This document shows, piece after piece, positions 1 through 14,153 of a stretch of DNA of 64,000 nt. Under the pieces are notes generated by a model, which did not search any database, was not told the DNA's origin, and worked only from the letters and a program-made list of their open reading frames with translations. The stretch lies in NCBI GenBank assembly GCA_037349315.1, contig JBAIAC010000057.1, positions 8,029,501-8,093,500 of the forward strand. Direction: 5' to 3'. The DNA comes from Chelydra serpentina. Its lineage: Eukaryota > Chordata > Testudines > Chelydridae. The position numbers and the translations under genes are program-made. The stretch's first letter is position 1. Each line of letters starts with the position of its first letter.

Positions 1-68
1 CTCCTGAAATCCACCAGGGGGTTTCCATGGGACACGGCGTTCTTGACAACCGGCTCTAAACTGTTGCA

Positions 69-196
69 CAGGAACAATGGGTAGAGTGGGGGTGCCGAGA
101 GACATTGAACCAGCTGTAAACCCTGTATGTGATGGAAACCACTTTAAGCCAGGGGGTGCAGCAGCTCCCCCAGCACCCCTAGTTCCAGCACCTATG
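69..196 (-). mobile_element. Non-autonomous hAT-type element, CATAGGTGCTGGAAC family
   Basis: 128 bp flanked by an 8-bp duplication CTGTTGCA (61-68) and CTGTTGCG (197-204), 7 of 8 matching. The minus strand starts CATAGGTGCTGGAACTAG and the other end reads CAGGAACA. A related stretch recurs at 26043-26148. No coding capacity. Confidence 0.75.
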
Positions 197-1654
197 CTGT
201 TGCGTGGCGTTGCTGCCTACTAACTAATTGCCATATTTCATCCCAGAGGTGGCTGCACTGCAGTGGCGTAGGGAGGGACCCCTGTGGGGCAGCCTGAAGC
301 TTGTAAAGCCCTTTGGGATGAAAGGTCCCCTAGATCAGACACGCATAGTAATAGAATGCATTGTTCTTCATTCATAGTAACATCACCGAGCTGCCAGGAC
401 AAGGGAAGAGAATGTGGAAGGACTAAGGAAACCAGCACTAGCGAGACACCTTGCCTCAATGTCTACCGATGACTCATGCTCACCAAGGTCACAGGACAAG
501 GCTGGGGATTGAATCATAGACCACCGTCTGCTCCCTCTAGGTGCATTGATTTCACATTCATCCTGACCAGACAATGAACTCTGAGAGAGTCATTCGTGCA
601 CGGCGAGAAAGTAAATACCAGTGCGACCATCTAGGCTCCTATGCAGCCCTCAGTAAGTTCTGGTGTGGCTTAGGCTTGGGGTTCCTACCTTGACATACCT
701 GAAAGGGGGCCTGGATTTCAGTAAATGTTAAGCACCCATCTTCTGAAAAATCAGGCTCCTTTGAGGTGTTTCAAGGGGGTCACCCCACAACGGAGGCTTC
801 TGAAATCACTAGTTACTTTTGCAAATCTTGGCTAGGGTTTGTGGTAACCTGCTGGAGTTATTAGTATACAGGAAGCTCAAATAACTCATGATGTTATAGT
901 TTAATACGGCACCTCGAACATATGTTGTGGCCTCTTCGTTGTGGTGTCTGTACAGCACAGAACCAACAAAACCAGCTATGCAACCATGTGTGAATACACC
1001 ATAGTCATATAACTAGTCTGTGGATGACAGGACACTTAAAAGTCAGAGCAACCCAAGAAATGTTTCAGCAAGCTTCCAAACCAACCTCTGATGGGTTCAG
1101 CCAAAATCATGCAGCCGCCAATACACCATCAGAGCCAAAAATGAGGAAACAAAAGCCATACCTTGCTCTTGCAAAGTCTTTGATATGCAAGTTAACAAAA
1201 ATTCAGTCCCCAGCATCCTAACCTAGATGTTTGAAATTTTGAGTAGAGAGGAGACAGGAAAGAAGTGTCCTAAATTATAGGTATTCTCAGATTACTTAGA
1301 ACCTCCACCTGGGTAAATCAGATATCAAAAGGGGATGCTATAATCCCAGATCTGGGCAAGGATGCCTCTGGGAAAGGCATTTTAGGATCCGACAGTAATT
1401 GGATCCGATGCTACAAATCAGAAGTTTTGGTGGGGAGAGAAAAGATGGGATTTCAGGGGAAAGAACGACTGCATCATCAGTGGGTAGCAGAAGAGTGAAT
1501 GTCAATACGTCCAACCTTCCTGCCAGTCATCAAAACACCCCTATAGTCAGAAACAGTCAACATTTTCTAAGCCATGTGGGTGCTAAAAGGGAAGCTGTGT
1601 GAAACTCAGCCATTTTGGACTCCTAAGAAGGAAGGCATCGGGGTCCGTTAGCGT

Positions 1655-1949
1655 TAGGCTGACCATACGTACCGTTTTAAACGGGACAGTACCGTTTTTT
1701 TCATATTTCCCGACCATCCCGTCGTTTTAATATAAATGTCAATTTTGTCCCGTTTTTAATAAACTATATATAGTTTTTATTTTTTTGTAAAAAACTGAAC
1801 GCTGGCTTGTTGCAGCTGCCCCTCGTCTCTCCGCTGAGCAGCTGAGTGGGGAGACGAGGGGCGGCTTGTTGCGGCTGCCCCTTGTCTCCCCGTCCCGTTT
1901 TTGCCATCCCAATGTCCCGTTTTTGTCTCAAGGAAATATGGTCAGCCTA
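1655..1949. mobile_element. Non-autonomous hAT-type element with TAGGCTGACCATA termini
   Basis: 295 bp with terminal inverted repeats TAGGCTGACCATA and TATGGTCAGCCTA, and a perfect 8-bp duplication GTTAGCGT (1647-1654, 1950-1957). Internal GTCCCGTTTTT motifs resemble the 123-bp TAGGGTGACCA family seen six times elsewhere, so it is probably a longer relative. The middle (about 1800-1885) has a GC-rich inverted pair built on GAGACGAGGGG. Confidence 0.9.
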
Positions 1950-3286
1950 GTTAGCGTAGGCACAGGGTAAGGAATCAGAAGAAGTATGTTTTATTCCCGG
2001 CTCCACCACCAACCTGCTGTGTGACTTTGGGCAAATCAGTTAACCTTGTTGTGCCTCAGTTTCCCTCATCCATAAAATGAGGACAAGAATATTTTTCACT
2101 CTTTTGTAGGCACTGAAATCTACAGATGGAATGTGCCAACTGTAAGTATTATTTATTACTCCATATGGATTCAGAGCTCTTAAGTTTTGCTTTAAGTGTG
2201 GAGTTCAGTCTTGCCATTGACATCCCTGACGTGTATTTTTGCCCAGATACTGCTTGCCCTTTAAGAATCCCATCAATGTGTCTTCAGGACGTGGACCCAG
2301 TTTCTCTATGGTATTTAGGTACCCAACTCCCATTGATTCCTAAGTATCTTTGGGTTGAGAAACCAACTAGTGGTGTACCTCTCAAAACCCCAAGACAGCA
2401 GCCAATCAAGCTCTTGCTGGCTCAGGGGTGAGTCGACCACTCCCTCTTGACATCTGTATCAGCCCAACTCTCCCCACATTAAAACCACCCCTACTACCTC
2501 CATGATTTGGGGGCTACAGGCCCCCATATTTATCCCCTTCCACTCCCATCCCCTTCCCTCCTGCATTGGACTCCACGGGATTAATCTCCTCTGTTGTTTA
2601 CAGAGGGTGGTTTCCGTTAACATGGTTATGTTGTTTTAGCGCCTTTGAACCATTGTGCAGAACCCTGAGCACCTCAGCGAGGATGGGGGGCGAGGAGGAA
2701 GGGGAGTGGAAGGGGTGCTGTATAAATAACATTGAGTTTATTATTGGTATATGTGGTTTGTCACATCGGCCAGCCTATGAGCACTAATCTGTGGGAGGTT
2801 TTTCAGCATTTCCTTTAAATTCAGATAAAGTTTGCAATGCAACAGGGATTTCGGGTCAGCTGGTATTTCTTCTGCCGAGGAAGGACAGGTAGAGAACTGG
2901 CAAAATGACACTTACAGGCAAAAATCTGTGATCTGGGGATCATCCTAGAAAGGAGGAAGAGAAAGAATGGAGAGAAAATGGCCTGAGAACAAGCCAAGCT
3001 GCAGGACCAGAATGATCCATTCAGGGCTAGATCTTCTCATTGGCACTGCAATAGTGCTTAGTCACTCCTCTCAGAGACCCAGCCCAGGTGCAATACAGAC
3101 ACAGAACAAAAAGATGGAATGTAAAACGACTGACTGACTCCAAAAGCAACCCTGGGGAAATTAGGAGACCCAAGACAGCCCAGACCCACGCTAGGGATGG
3201 CGTTAATAGAGAGCGGTTCAAATCCACTTGGTTCAGTTTGCTGCACAGATCTCTGGGCTGTTCTGCTGGAGCGAGGAATGGATCAC

Positions 3287-3352
3287 TGGGGGGGCGGGGG
3301 GAGAGAGAGAGAGAGAGAGAGAATGAATGTGTGTGTGTGTGAAGGGGGGGGG
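3287..3352. repeat. Compound simple repeat: G-run, (GA)n, (TG)n, G-run
   Basis: G-rich 3287-3300, GA repeat 3300-3322, TG repeat 3329-3341, G-run about 3344-3352. Confidence 0.92.
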
Positions 3353-4654
3353 CTTTCTACTGAAAAAATACCATGTTGTGTATGTGTCATTGACCTCTGT
3401 GATATTTAATGAGAGCAGGTGAGTAGGATAGGGTTAGGAAGTTGATCTAAACAGAGTGGGGATGTGGGGAAAGGGACTGGAACAAGGGAGGTAAAAAGGT
3501 AGAGAACCAAGGAGAGGAGATGAAGACAAAGCCGGGACCGAGAGGGGTAACATCAGTGGAGTTTGTATTCAAAGGGAATCTAGGGCATTGCCCCACTTTG
3601 ACAAATATAGTCACTGTGAAAGGACATGTGCCTTCATCCCAATTCTGTGCACTGTTCCCAGCTGTTAATGGAACCCCCTCCTTCATCTTCTAGATGAAAG
3701 ACCCATCCTGGGGGCAGCCACTCTAAGTGCCCCAGACTGTGTAGCCCATTCAAGTGCACATTGCAAAGAGGCAGTGAGTAGCCAAGAGCCATAATTAACC
3801 AAGAGGAAGTTAAATGAGTCCACATTGAGATATGGGGGATGGCCGTGCTGCGGGTGGGATAAGAGAGGAGGGGAAATAAGGCAGAGAAAGAACGAGAAAC
3901 CGAGAAGCAGAAAAGACCGCACAGGTTGGTGCAAAAGAGAAATGAATGAGAGAATGGGAAAAGAAAAGAAAAGAAAAGAGAGAGAGAGAACTCAGCACAG
4001 CACGGGAGAATGGGGCGGTCCTGAATGGACAGAGACTTGACAGAAGACAGCGATGCAGCTTGGATCGGGGACAATTCTAACTGGCCTTCCTTGGTTTTTT
4101 AACCCACCAGGCCCATTTGTCGTCAGTATCTGATGCTCACACACACGCTCCAGGTGTGGGAATAAAGGTGGGATTTTATCCCTGGTCACTGTGGCATGGG
4201 ATCAGCACTCACTATGGAAGGAAAGGCAGAGGCCAGAGTAAAGCCTCTGGGTGTCCGGAATTCTACTGTGTGTGGCAAAATGGAAAGAGATACTTGGCAA
4301 CCTGCCACAAAGCACACTGAGATCCGCGGAAAGCCTCCAGCTGACTTTAACGAGCTTTGGATCAGGCCTTTGAGGCAGGCAGGAGGGAGAAGAGCTGGGC
4401 TTCTGATGCAAAAATCTTGCCCGGTTTCAACAGGATAGCCTGCATTTACTACAAGCTTAGAACACAGGGTCAATCTAACCTAGCTCCCAGTTGGGGCTGG
4501 ACACGCTGCCTGACTCACAGATAGCATAATTCCCACTTGATGCCACTGAAGGAAGCTGCAACGTGTGGCCGTAAAACTCTCCCGGGCATGAAGGGCTCCT
4601 CTAAATTCCCCTTAGCCAACGGTTCCCATTTGCACTGGTCCTGGGCAGGGTTTC

Positions 4655-4892
4655 TGCGTTTCAGATTCTAAGGCCAGATGGAACCGTTGCAAAGCCGTAT
4701 AACCCGGGCCAGAGCGCTTCCCGGAATGAATTCCTGTTTGCACGAGAGCTGGTCTTTTTTAAAAACAACAAAAACAACATCCCATCTCGATTTTAAAACG
4801 GACAGTGATGGAGAATCCACCCCAGCCCTTCGGAAGTTGTTCCAATGGTAAATCACCCTCTCTGTTGAAAATCTGAGCCTTCTAGTAACCAT
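4655..4892 (-). mobile_element. CR1-family LINE 3' fragment
   Basis: Matches the end of a CR1 reverse transcriptase reading frame plus 3'UTR. The minus-strand frame includes IYHWNNFRRAGVDSPSLSVL, the usual C-terminal block before the stop. 5' truncated and not functional. Confidence 0.75.
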
Positions 4893-7325
4893 ACTTCCTA
4901 CTTGGGTGTAAACCTATTGCCACGGGTGCCTGGAAGGAATTTGGGGCCCCACATATAGCCCTGTGCAATTGGCTAGCTGCATTATTGAGGGGTCACAGGC
5001 AGGGTAGCTGGCTTCTTGGATCAGTGATTCTAGGACACCTTGGGAAGGAGTCTCTGCAGCAGCACTCACGTTCACATCGCTTCCCCTTTCTCGGGACAGA
5101 GCCATTGCTTGAGTGATAATAAAACTGGACAGCAAAGCCCTGCAGAATATACTGCTCAAAATAGAGAGATAGGCATGGACTGAACAAGTGTTCCCCATCA
5201 TTAACTGCAATGGGACAATTCAGATGCCCTCATCTTACACTGATTAGTAAGTAGCTTACGCCTCATTGAAATCAGCTACTACTCCATGTGACTCAAGATG
5301 GAAGATTCTGTCCATCCTCGCCATGTCTCAGATCAGTAGTTACACATGGGAAGAAAGCGATCAAGAACCTGCATCGGGTTCCATGTCCCAGTGCATGAGC
5401 CGACTGTATGTGCACCGAGACTCATTGTTTTCTTCCAAGCACCCACCCACTGCTCCACAACGATCGCACAAGTTACAAATCAAACCATGAAATCGCCAGC
5501 AAACACAGCTCATTACCTCTGCCTAAAAGCACACGGCAGAAAGAGTTAAAGTCATTAGTTAGGACCGGCTGGGAAACCATTTTCCAGCGCCCCAGCCCTC
5601 TAACCACAGTAGATTCCACTGCCAGCGTGTCACTTAATGTAACTGATTATTCCTTTTTCACTCTTAAAAATAAAACCTCAATTTTTTCAAAAAAAGCCAG
5701 TTCTGCTCAGGAGTCCGGCTTAATTTCCCTTTGCACACAGAGTTCCTGTCCAAATCGCTGATTTCGACTAACGGATCGCAACACAGCAGCTCAAGGCTTT
5801 GGTTAATCGGGACCTTAACAATGACTAGAGCATGGACGGTTAACAGGGCAGTTTGTTACCAAATGCCTTTCACGGAGGTAGGCATGAATAAAACAAAGAT
5901 TTGTGCAAAAACAAGGTGCGGCTTTGCTTTGAAACGGAACAGACCACGGTTCAAATGGCCAGCAACCTGCGGGGGGGGGGGGGGTGCAATAGGGCACAGC
6001 TCACCTAATCAATTCTCTGCCATTGCAGGGGCTGCCCTCAGGCACTGTTGGCACCTCAGTGTCTATTGTTTTCTGCCTGTGGCACTCAACAGTGTAATCT
6101 CCTGAAGACTGAACTACTTTAACTAAAGCCATTGGGACCCAGGCAGGGGTATCTGTGTGAAGGGTAATGGCCTGTGCTAGACAGAAGGTCAGACGAGAGG
6201 ATCTAATGGTCTCTTCCGGCCTTCAACTCTAGGAAAAAATAACCTAGGAGGTTGGGTGACGTGGCTGGCTCAGAGGAATGGGCTAGGGAGTCTCCTGGTT
6301 AGGTGGCCTACTCGAATCCAGCCCTAGACAATAGTGACCCTGAATTGTTACCATCACGTGGCCTTTTGAAATGTGTTTGGTGGGGGGTCAGGCCCAGCTC
6401 ACAGTGCCCACACTACAGACATCAGTGCAACTGCAACCAAATGTTACCAACCTCCACAGAATGGACCCAAAATGACTGGGCCAGGGAGACCTTCTCATCC
6501 CAGAAGATGGCTTCTCCAGGTCAGGAGCAAGGCACATTGGAAAAGCAGTTATTTAGGGCCTCTTCCTTTGTGGTGCTAAGCCCACTGTGACTCTCAGCCA
6601 TTGTATTGCCGAGGGTTAGTGCACGCCAGGTATATAGTTACATAACAAGTCCTCCTTGGTTGCCAGTAAGGATAGCCCCTGGAATCTTCAGCACAACAAG
6701 CAGCCCCCTCCCACTCAAGCTAGAGGAGCAACTCCACTAGCTGCCTGGTAGCAGTAGTAGGCTCTTAAGTCTCTGTGTGCACCAGCCACTAGAGGGGACT
6801 ATGACACACTTGGCCAGCATGTTCCACATGCAACTTTTGAAATGACTAGTTATTTATAGGCCACTGCTGTCCGACAGCTTGCATTGATAGGACCAGCAGA
6901 GATCCCTTTTGTGAGAACGTCATGCCGAGGTCGAGCGGTTTCAGTTTCACACCAAAACCTAGCGCAAGCTGCCAGAAGTAAGTTTGTCCTGAGCGCACAA
7001 AAGTTGCTGTGGCAGCTGCTAGTTGACGGAGCTCTCCCCAGACGTCTGACTCAGTCCATCCAGCCTCCCCTTTTAAACCACAGGGGGGGAAACTTTTTCA
7101 GAAGGGATTTCTAGTGCTGACACTTTGCTCTTCTCTAGCATCACCACTCTAAGGACCTCAAAGGGCCAGATTCTGACATCCTTGCTCAACCTAAGTACTG
7201 CCTTACTCTGACTGCTGCCACTGTTTTGCTCCTCCTGGTGTGTTTGCTTGTGAATGAACCACCTCTGCTCTGGAACCACCTTTTTCCAGATCAAAATTCA
7301 ACAACTGGGCATAGTGCAAAGGGAA

Positions 7326-7590
7326 AGGCAGTGTGGTCTTGTGGATAGAACACTTGTCTGGGATTCAAGAGACCTGGGTTTCCTTCCTGACTGTGCCACT
7401 GGGCGACCTTGTGCAAGTTACTTCCTGTCACTGTTGCTCCTGCTATCTTTGTCTGTCTTGCCTATTTAGAGTGTAAGATCTTCAGTCGAAGACTGTCTCT
7501 TGCTAGGCATATGTACATCACCTAGCACCATGGGTCCCCAATCTCATCTGGGTTCTCCAGACACTAGCCTAAGACACAGAAATAATAAAT
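7326..7590 (+). mobile_element. MIR-like (CORE) SINE, near full length
   Basis: tRNA-like head (CAGTGTGGTCTTGTGGATAG), core (GACCTTGTGCAAGTTACTTC), and tail (TGTAAGATCTTCAGTCGAAG... AATAATAAAT). An old tRNA-derived SINE of the MIR type found across amniotes. Confidence 0.75.
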
Positions 7591-7599
7591 TACCTTTCC

Positions 7600-8300
7600 A
7601 ATGACACATGGAATGATCTTCAACTCCTAAAAGAGCTCCGTGAAGGAGCTCGCAGGGAATTTATTTGACAAAAGTAGCCTCTTTTTCTGCTTGTAAATTC
7701 TCTTCCCGCTGCTTCGGATTTTTTGATTGATTTGTTATTTGGAATTATTGACCAGCTTCATTTCTATGAATAATTCTCGACTTGCAGATTTCTTTACCGG
7801 TATTCAAAGTTCGAGCAGTGTCTTGCGTTTTGACTAGGCAGAGGTCACATGGGGTTGCTTCCGATCCCTGACTGGATGAATTTATTTCTGAGTATCCGGT
7901 TACCGGTACAAATGCTCACATTTACCATTCAAAAGTTGTTATTCTCTAGATGCTCCCTAAATAGAGCTGGCTCAGCAAACACCCGTGCCAGCAAGCTTGG
8001 TTGCTCTAACATATTTGTGGAAAGCAATTGCACAGGGGACTCAGGCTCCAATCTAATACAGCACTTATGCATCAATTGAAGCAGATAAATGTTTCCATTG
8101 TCTTCCGACTCTAGGAGCTACTCACATGCTTGAAGTTGTGCATGCGAATAAGTGTTTTGCTGGCTCATGGTGACTTTGAACACAGACAACACAAATGCAC
8201 AGCTATTTAATGAACATTCATTAATCAATTTTGCTGCTGTTCACCCAGCTCTAGCTAATAGTGTAAAGAGGGATTCAGGTCTGCCTGTTTCATTCAAAGT
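7600..8300. other. Unique, repeat-free intronic stretch
   Basis: No recognised mobile element. Moderately AT-rich, with a perfect 7-bp inverted repeat GAGCTCC/GGAGCTC at about 7635-7653. It could hold a regulatory element, but nothing in the sequence proves it. Confidence 0.35.
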
Positions 8301-8840
8301 TCCCAAGCCATGTGATCATCTCATTGGATGAACTCATTTTGCAGAAGTTTCTCATAAAGTTTGTGTGCAAACAGGAGGCGTCTGTCTGCCTTGGTCAGCT
8401 GTCTGAGACGACGGCTAAAACTCAGACTCCCAGCCTCAACCTAGACAGGGGGAGAGCAAATAATGTAATTCAGAAACAGGTTAGGGCTGGAACGGATAGA
8501 AATGGAGAACTTGTCCAGACAAAATGGTCGTGGCTTTTTTGGTCTAGCGTGAGCACACTGATGCTGCGGTAAGAGTTTGCATCTTATCTGTAAAATGCAG
8601 CCTCAGCTGGTTCCTGGGTTCTCAAGCACAGTTTTGTATCTGTCTGAAGTTCTCGTCTGAACCTCAAAAACTGGAAGAGATAATGTGGTTTTTGAGAATA
8701 TTTTGAGATTTTCTACTTAAACGGAAGGGCGGGGGGCTCCTTGTGAGGAAGGATGGGCACCTGGTGAAGAAACTCACAGAGGGAGGCGTGACTGCAGCAC
8801 AGGTAGACACACTTGACCTAGTGTAACTAGCTAGTTCTAG

Positions 8841-8915
8841 GTTTCAGAGTAGCAGCCGTGTTAGTCTGTGTCAGCAAAAAGAACAGGATTACTTGTGGCA
8901 CCTTAGAGACTAACA
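8841..8915 (+). mobile_element. Short Penelope-like fragment (CAGAGTAGCAGCCGTGTTAG family)
   Basis: 75 bp flanked by AGTTCTAG (8833-8840, 8916-8923). The family is common in turtles and crocodilians. Full members end in a hairpin followed by CGAAAGC resembling a hammerhead ribozyme; this copy stops before it. The Penelope assignment is an inference. Confidence 0.6.
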
Positions 8916-9771
8916 AGTTCTAGTAACCATAACAGTGAAGCAGCATGCACTCCGGGTCCTGGCCAGGTGGGGCTAGCCTGGGCAGCCCTCTGTGCTGCTC
9001 CAATATCATCGCTACTGTTATGCACACTGGATCAAAGCTAGCTTGGATACGTCTACATGTGCTGCCGTGACGTTTCCTGACTGCAGTCTCGACATTCTTA
9101 GAGACTCAGGAAGGGCCCAATTCACAGCTCTTCCATAGACTTCCCAAGGACTCTGTGCCTCAATTCCCCCCTCTGTAAAGCCGCGAGGACAATATTTCTC
9201 TTGTCTATTGATTGCTACAAGCTCTTCAAAGCAAGGGCAGTTTAGGGTGTGTCCACACTGCAGAATTAATTTGAGTGATCCGCCCTCGAGTTACTTCCCA
9301 CACTACTGTGTGTACAATGGAGCCTCCGGGCACTAGGTTCATAGAACTTCAGTGTTCAAGATAGGCCATGCTCACATTCTTGACATTTCAGTTCCTGGGA
9401 TGATGAAACTAAAACATTTCAGAGCCATCTCTGCCAGACCCTGAACTTCACTTCCACTTCCACTTCAGTCAGTGGGAATTTGAGTTTCCTAGATTCTCAC
9501 AGGATTGGGCCCTGTATCTATAAATAGACAGGAAAGGCTTTGCACACCGCTGAAATGCTGCCCTCCTCATTTGAATCACAGCAGCCACAGGTCAGAGTCT
9601 CCTGAAGCCACTGGGGGAGTTTAGAAAGACAGAATGTAATTCCCAACGTATAGAATTTGGCCAGGACACCTGAGTTAACATCCCCACCCCTGTGAAAAAT
9701 GACCTGTTCAGTGTCAAACCCATGGTGCACTATTGTTGGAGGTGCCATCCTTCAGATTAAACCAAGCGGTC

Positions 9772-9893
9772 TTCTGACAAACACCTATCAGGGATGGTCT
9801 AGGAATACTTAATCCTGCTTCAGTGCTGGGGGATGGACTCGGTGACCTCTTGGAAGTCTCTTCCAGTCTTACCTTGCTATGATTCTGTAATGT
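9772..9893 (+). mobile_element. CR1 3' tail
   Basis: Begins CTTCTGACAAACACCTATCAGG and ends GCTATGATTCTG. Other short CR1-tail scraps on the plus strand lie at 6160-6236 and 20225-20325. Confidence 0.7.
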
Positions 9894-10400
9894 CCGCTGG
9901 CTGTCCAGGTGGAAAACAGAAATCCCAGAATGCTTTTCAAAATGAATAGGGGATCATCCTAGGGTCCTGACCAATATTCCTCCTCCAATAAAGCAAGTTG
10001 CAATGTTCCAGGCGGCACATGAGCTGTTGCTGAGTGCACCATGTATAGGGGCAGCCTTGCATTTTGTCTGACGAATCCCTGAATTAGGTTAATTGAATTC
10101 ACTGCTCTGGGCCACCTAGACACTGGTCTGAACCAAAATTCCAGATCCAAACACCTGCAATATTTGTGGGTGTTCAAAATCTGAACCCAGATCTAGATTC
10201 AAATTTGGCAGAGGGCTCCCTAATTTGAAAGGGATCCAAACCATCCCCCGCCCCCATCCCCCAGATCCAACCACCACCAAGCATTGGGGTGATGGAAATG
10301 TGGCTCTAGATTTTTAAGGCTTAAACCCATCTCTGATTCTCACCAGTCTGAGGCCAAACCAGACAAGCTCTGGCAGCAGGGTAAATCACAGGAAAATCTA

Positions 10401-10637
10401 GGTCTTGTCTACACTGGGGATTAGCCCCAGTTCCAGACACTGACATAGCTGGCCCAGTGCACAATGAAGACAAGGCAAGCCATGATTTGCATCCCTGCTC
10501 AAAACAGGGGTGAGCACCATCACTGAAGATCACAGTGTTCCTGGTCTACGTTAGAGGTTTGCACTGGTCCAGCTACACCAACGTGTGGCCACTTTTAGCT
10601 GGGATGGGAAAAAAATCGCCAGTGGAGAAGAGGCCCC
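10401..10637. mobile_element. Decayed Harbinger-like MITE
   Basis: Left end TAGGTCTTGTCTACACTGGGG and right end CAGTGGAGAAGAGGCCC resemble the family. No clean duplication remains. Smaller scraps of the same family are at 9245-9300 (GGGTGTGTCCACACTGC) and 26520-26590. Confidence 0.5.
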
Positions 10638-13600
10638 TGTACCAGATCAACACACACCCACAAGCAGCTGTAGGGAAAGCAAATTCTTGCTCTGTTTGAA
10701 GTGGAGAATAAGAGATTTTTTGAAAGCTGGGGTAGGAGCTTTGCTCTCAAAGGCAGCTTTTGCATTTTTCAGCTGACTGTTAGGCTGCTTCAGAACGTAC
10801 ACATGAGAAAGTTTGTGGTCTAGCCATAAATCCTAATCCCCTTCTAATAAATTCAAAGAGCATTTATGCATTATACTGATGTTCTATAACGTTCTTTCAG
10901 AATGAACAGAGATGATTCTTGAGCACCTCTAGAACTGATATTAGAGGGATTAAGGTAGGGGAGTTTAAACCCAATATATAGGTTTTGATTTCAAAAAGTT
11001 ACCATATTTGGGACTAACCCTGAAAAACTTTCACTCAAACGAGTTGTTCCATTAACTTCAGTCATGCAAGAAAGGAACATTCCTGTAAGGGCCTATTCCT
11101 CTCCCGTGTCCCTCCTTTCAAGTGACATCGCCAATTTTCATCCCAAAGTTCCACACAGGTGTGGCATCCCTTCACTTTTGTTATTGAAAATTATTTGCAT
11201 CAGAAATAAAGACGCGTGAAACTGAGATTTCAGAGTGAGCCATTTCTGTGAAACGAAGGCATACACACAGCAGCAGAAGTTTCTTGTACGAATAACTTTT
11301 TTAGTGTCCCTCATTCTGGGGCTTTGTCACACATGGGGTTAGAGTCTCATCTGGGGTGAACTGGGGTAGCTTCACTGACTTAAACAAGAGTTTTGCTGAT
11401 TTTACCAGCTAAAAATCAGGCGCAGCGACTGTGCCCTTCATTTAGATTTTAGCAGGTTGGGAGAGGCATGATTGAGTCCATCCTTCCAAACGTCCACCAG
11501 ACATTTTTTCAAAACACAGTTTCAATTAAAACAATTAACCCCGCCCCCCCGATTAAACAGTCCCTTCTGATGTTTGCAACCTAAACATTGCAGCATCAAG
11601 CTGTACTACAGGAGAACCAAAGAGGTGAAACTGACAAACATGAAACTGACAAAACGCAGAGAAGTGAAACCTATTGATCCAGCTTCATTGCCCAAACTAG
11701 GTGCAAAAAGAAAATAAACGACATTAAAAATGACAAGTAAAACAGGTTCTGAAAATTCTTGCAGTTTACCTAGTAATACACAGGTAAGGACGTTTTAAAA
11801 TATGTACATGTGGTTTTTAATGAGGGTCTAACACACTCTGATGTGGGTATGTAGCTATAACATACAGGCACCCGTCTGATGCTGAGAAAGGTGTGCAGAG
11901 AATTACTGCTCTCTGGGCCATATACCAGATGAGTCTTTATGGCAAAGTCCCTAGCAATGAGGCCAGGCATATTTAAAGCCTCTGGGTCTGGTTCCCACTG
12001 AAATTGGTGGGTGTTCTGCCATTGACTTCAACGGAAGCAGGAGCTGGGGCCATTGCTGGTTCTCTGCAGGTTGGCAGCTTTGCTGAGTTTTATGGAGAAA
12101 CGGAGGGCTCGTTCCCTGGGCGGGATTTTCCAAACCTACCCAGCCCTAATAAAAAAAGGGTGTTTAATTACAGGGTTCAATGCGAATGGGCACAAAAGCA
12201 GCCAATAAAACGCAGCCTTGTACAAAGGAGCTGCAGCGTAAGGGCTTAATTTTGGAACGGCACATCTGACTTATTCTTTACGCTCTTGGGCTAGTGCTGT
12301 CCCTACCTCCTAATGAGGGAAAATGGCAGCGGTATTTCAGAAATCCCCGCTAAGTAGTTTATTCCTGACTTACAGTCAGTGAAATCACAGCACTGTGTTC
12401 TGTCCTTAAATTATCTCCAGGCACATGCTTTGAGTTTAAAGAGAACTGCAGTATGTGCAGGCAGTTTAATGTCTGCCAGTCTGCATTTGTCTGTACCAGA
12501 CATTGGGAGAGTGAGGCCAGGGCTGCTTTCGCTGGTGAGAAGGGGTTTGAAATCTCTCCTCTGAAAAGCTGGATTTTACGTACAAGTCTGATGTTGGGAG
12601 TTGAGGGTGCTCATCACTTCACAGGCCCAGACCCACTGTGAACTCAGACACGTCCGAATTCTGTAGATAACATGAACTCCCTCTGTCTTTCCAGGGAGTT
12701 AGGCACCAAAATGTGATCTGGGCCTCCGTGAATTACAATTGACAGCTCTGGTTACAGTTCCTGATCCTACAAACAGACACATGCATAATTTTATTTAGTC
12801 CCATTGACTCATGTGCATTTGCAGCACTGAGCTCATAGGGAGACATGTGGAGAAGGGGTCTGAGCAGAGACCTGGGACCTACGTGTGCCTATCTTCTGAT
12901 CTTGATTCCCTGTCTGCCTCTGGCATCACATAACCTCTGTGTAAGGAAGCACAGGAGGGCTAGAAAAGATCAATGTTTCATTCCGGTCACTTGTCATGAG
13001 GCAGGGGCACAAAACGTTGCCCCCATGTCACATGGTGGAGGTCAGTCTCTACGTGGTACAACCCATGCCTCTGTTTCCCCAGCAGCAAAATGGGGGAGAA
13101 TCCTCCTCACTAACTGACATGGAGGCTAGTGAAGATGTTAAGTACTCAAGGATGCAAAGTGCTGGTGGAGTGTGAGGGTGTTATTATTCCTAAAAGAGGA
13201 TTGGCACGTATTTCCGTTTTTATTCATTTGTAGAAGTATTTTAATATTTGTATTAAATGGATTTCCCCCCTGATTTTCATTGCTTTTTGTTCCTTTTTTT
13301 CCTGGTGATCATGGAAAGCCTCTTCCCTAGTCAGATTCATCCCACTAACAAGGCTTAACTTTTCTTCCTAGAGCATTATTCATTTCAGTCTCGGGCACCA
13401 TAGGAGTATAATAAAATGGCAAGTCCTTGAGCTTATTAATTATCTTGTCACCCACTCTGCCAAGCAGTAGCAGATTTTGGAGCACTGTAGGTTGTCTCTT
13501 CATTGGAGGAGAAATCAGTGACACACAATCTGGGTGTATTCTTAGAACAACTTGTTTTAGACTGCATACAGCAGTCCTTGAACAAGGATGGTCACAAACA

Positions 13601-14051
13601 GCATGCAGGCAATGCCCTCTTTCAAGAATCTCAGCCATAACACTGATGCCCAGTTTCCAGGGAGCAAGAATTGACTCTAAAGAGATTAAGGCAGAGATCA
13701 AACTTCCCTGCTGCTTGCCACAGCTCCCCTAAAAGAAACAAAATCACAAAACTGACAACAACGCAAGCATTTCTTCAAAACCCGATCAGTGCACCAACAC
13801 CAAGAACTTGCAAGACTATGTTTAACCTATGTTTAACAGCGCCATCCGGTAAGTCCCCTCATAACAGTATTTTCATAGTAACCAAAGCCAGCCTAGCATT
13901 TTACAGACAACTGAAAGAGACAATCTCGCCTCCAAGCCACTTACAAACTCAGTCCTGCATTGTGAACCACACAGGTTCTAGGCCCTGTGGTGCTCGATGC
14001 AAGGGCACAAGAGACTGAGCCTCCTATGAATAATGTTATTAATGTCTCAAG

Positions 14052-14153
14052 TATCAGAGGGGTAGCCATGTTAGTCTGGATCTGTAGAAGCGACAAAGGG
14101 TCCTGTGGCACCTTATAGACTAACAGAGGTATTGGAGCATAAGCTTTCGTGGG
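14052..14153 (+). mobile_element. Short Penelope-like fragment (CAGAGGGGTAGCC family)
   Basis: 102 bp with duplicated flanks TTATTAATGTCTCAAG (14036-14051) and TTATTAATTTCAAG (14154-14167), matching apart from a 2-base gap and a mismatch. It stops inside the terminal hairpin (CTTTCGTGGG). Confidence 0.65.
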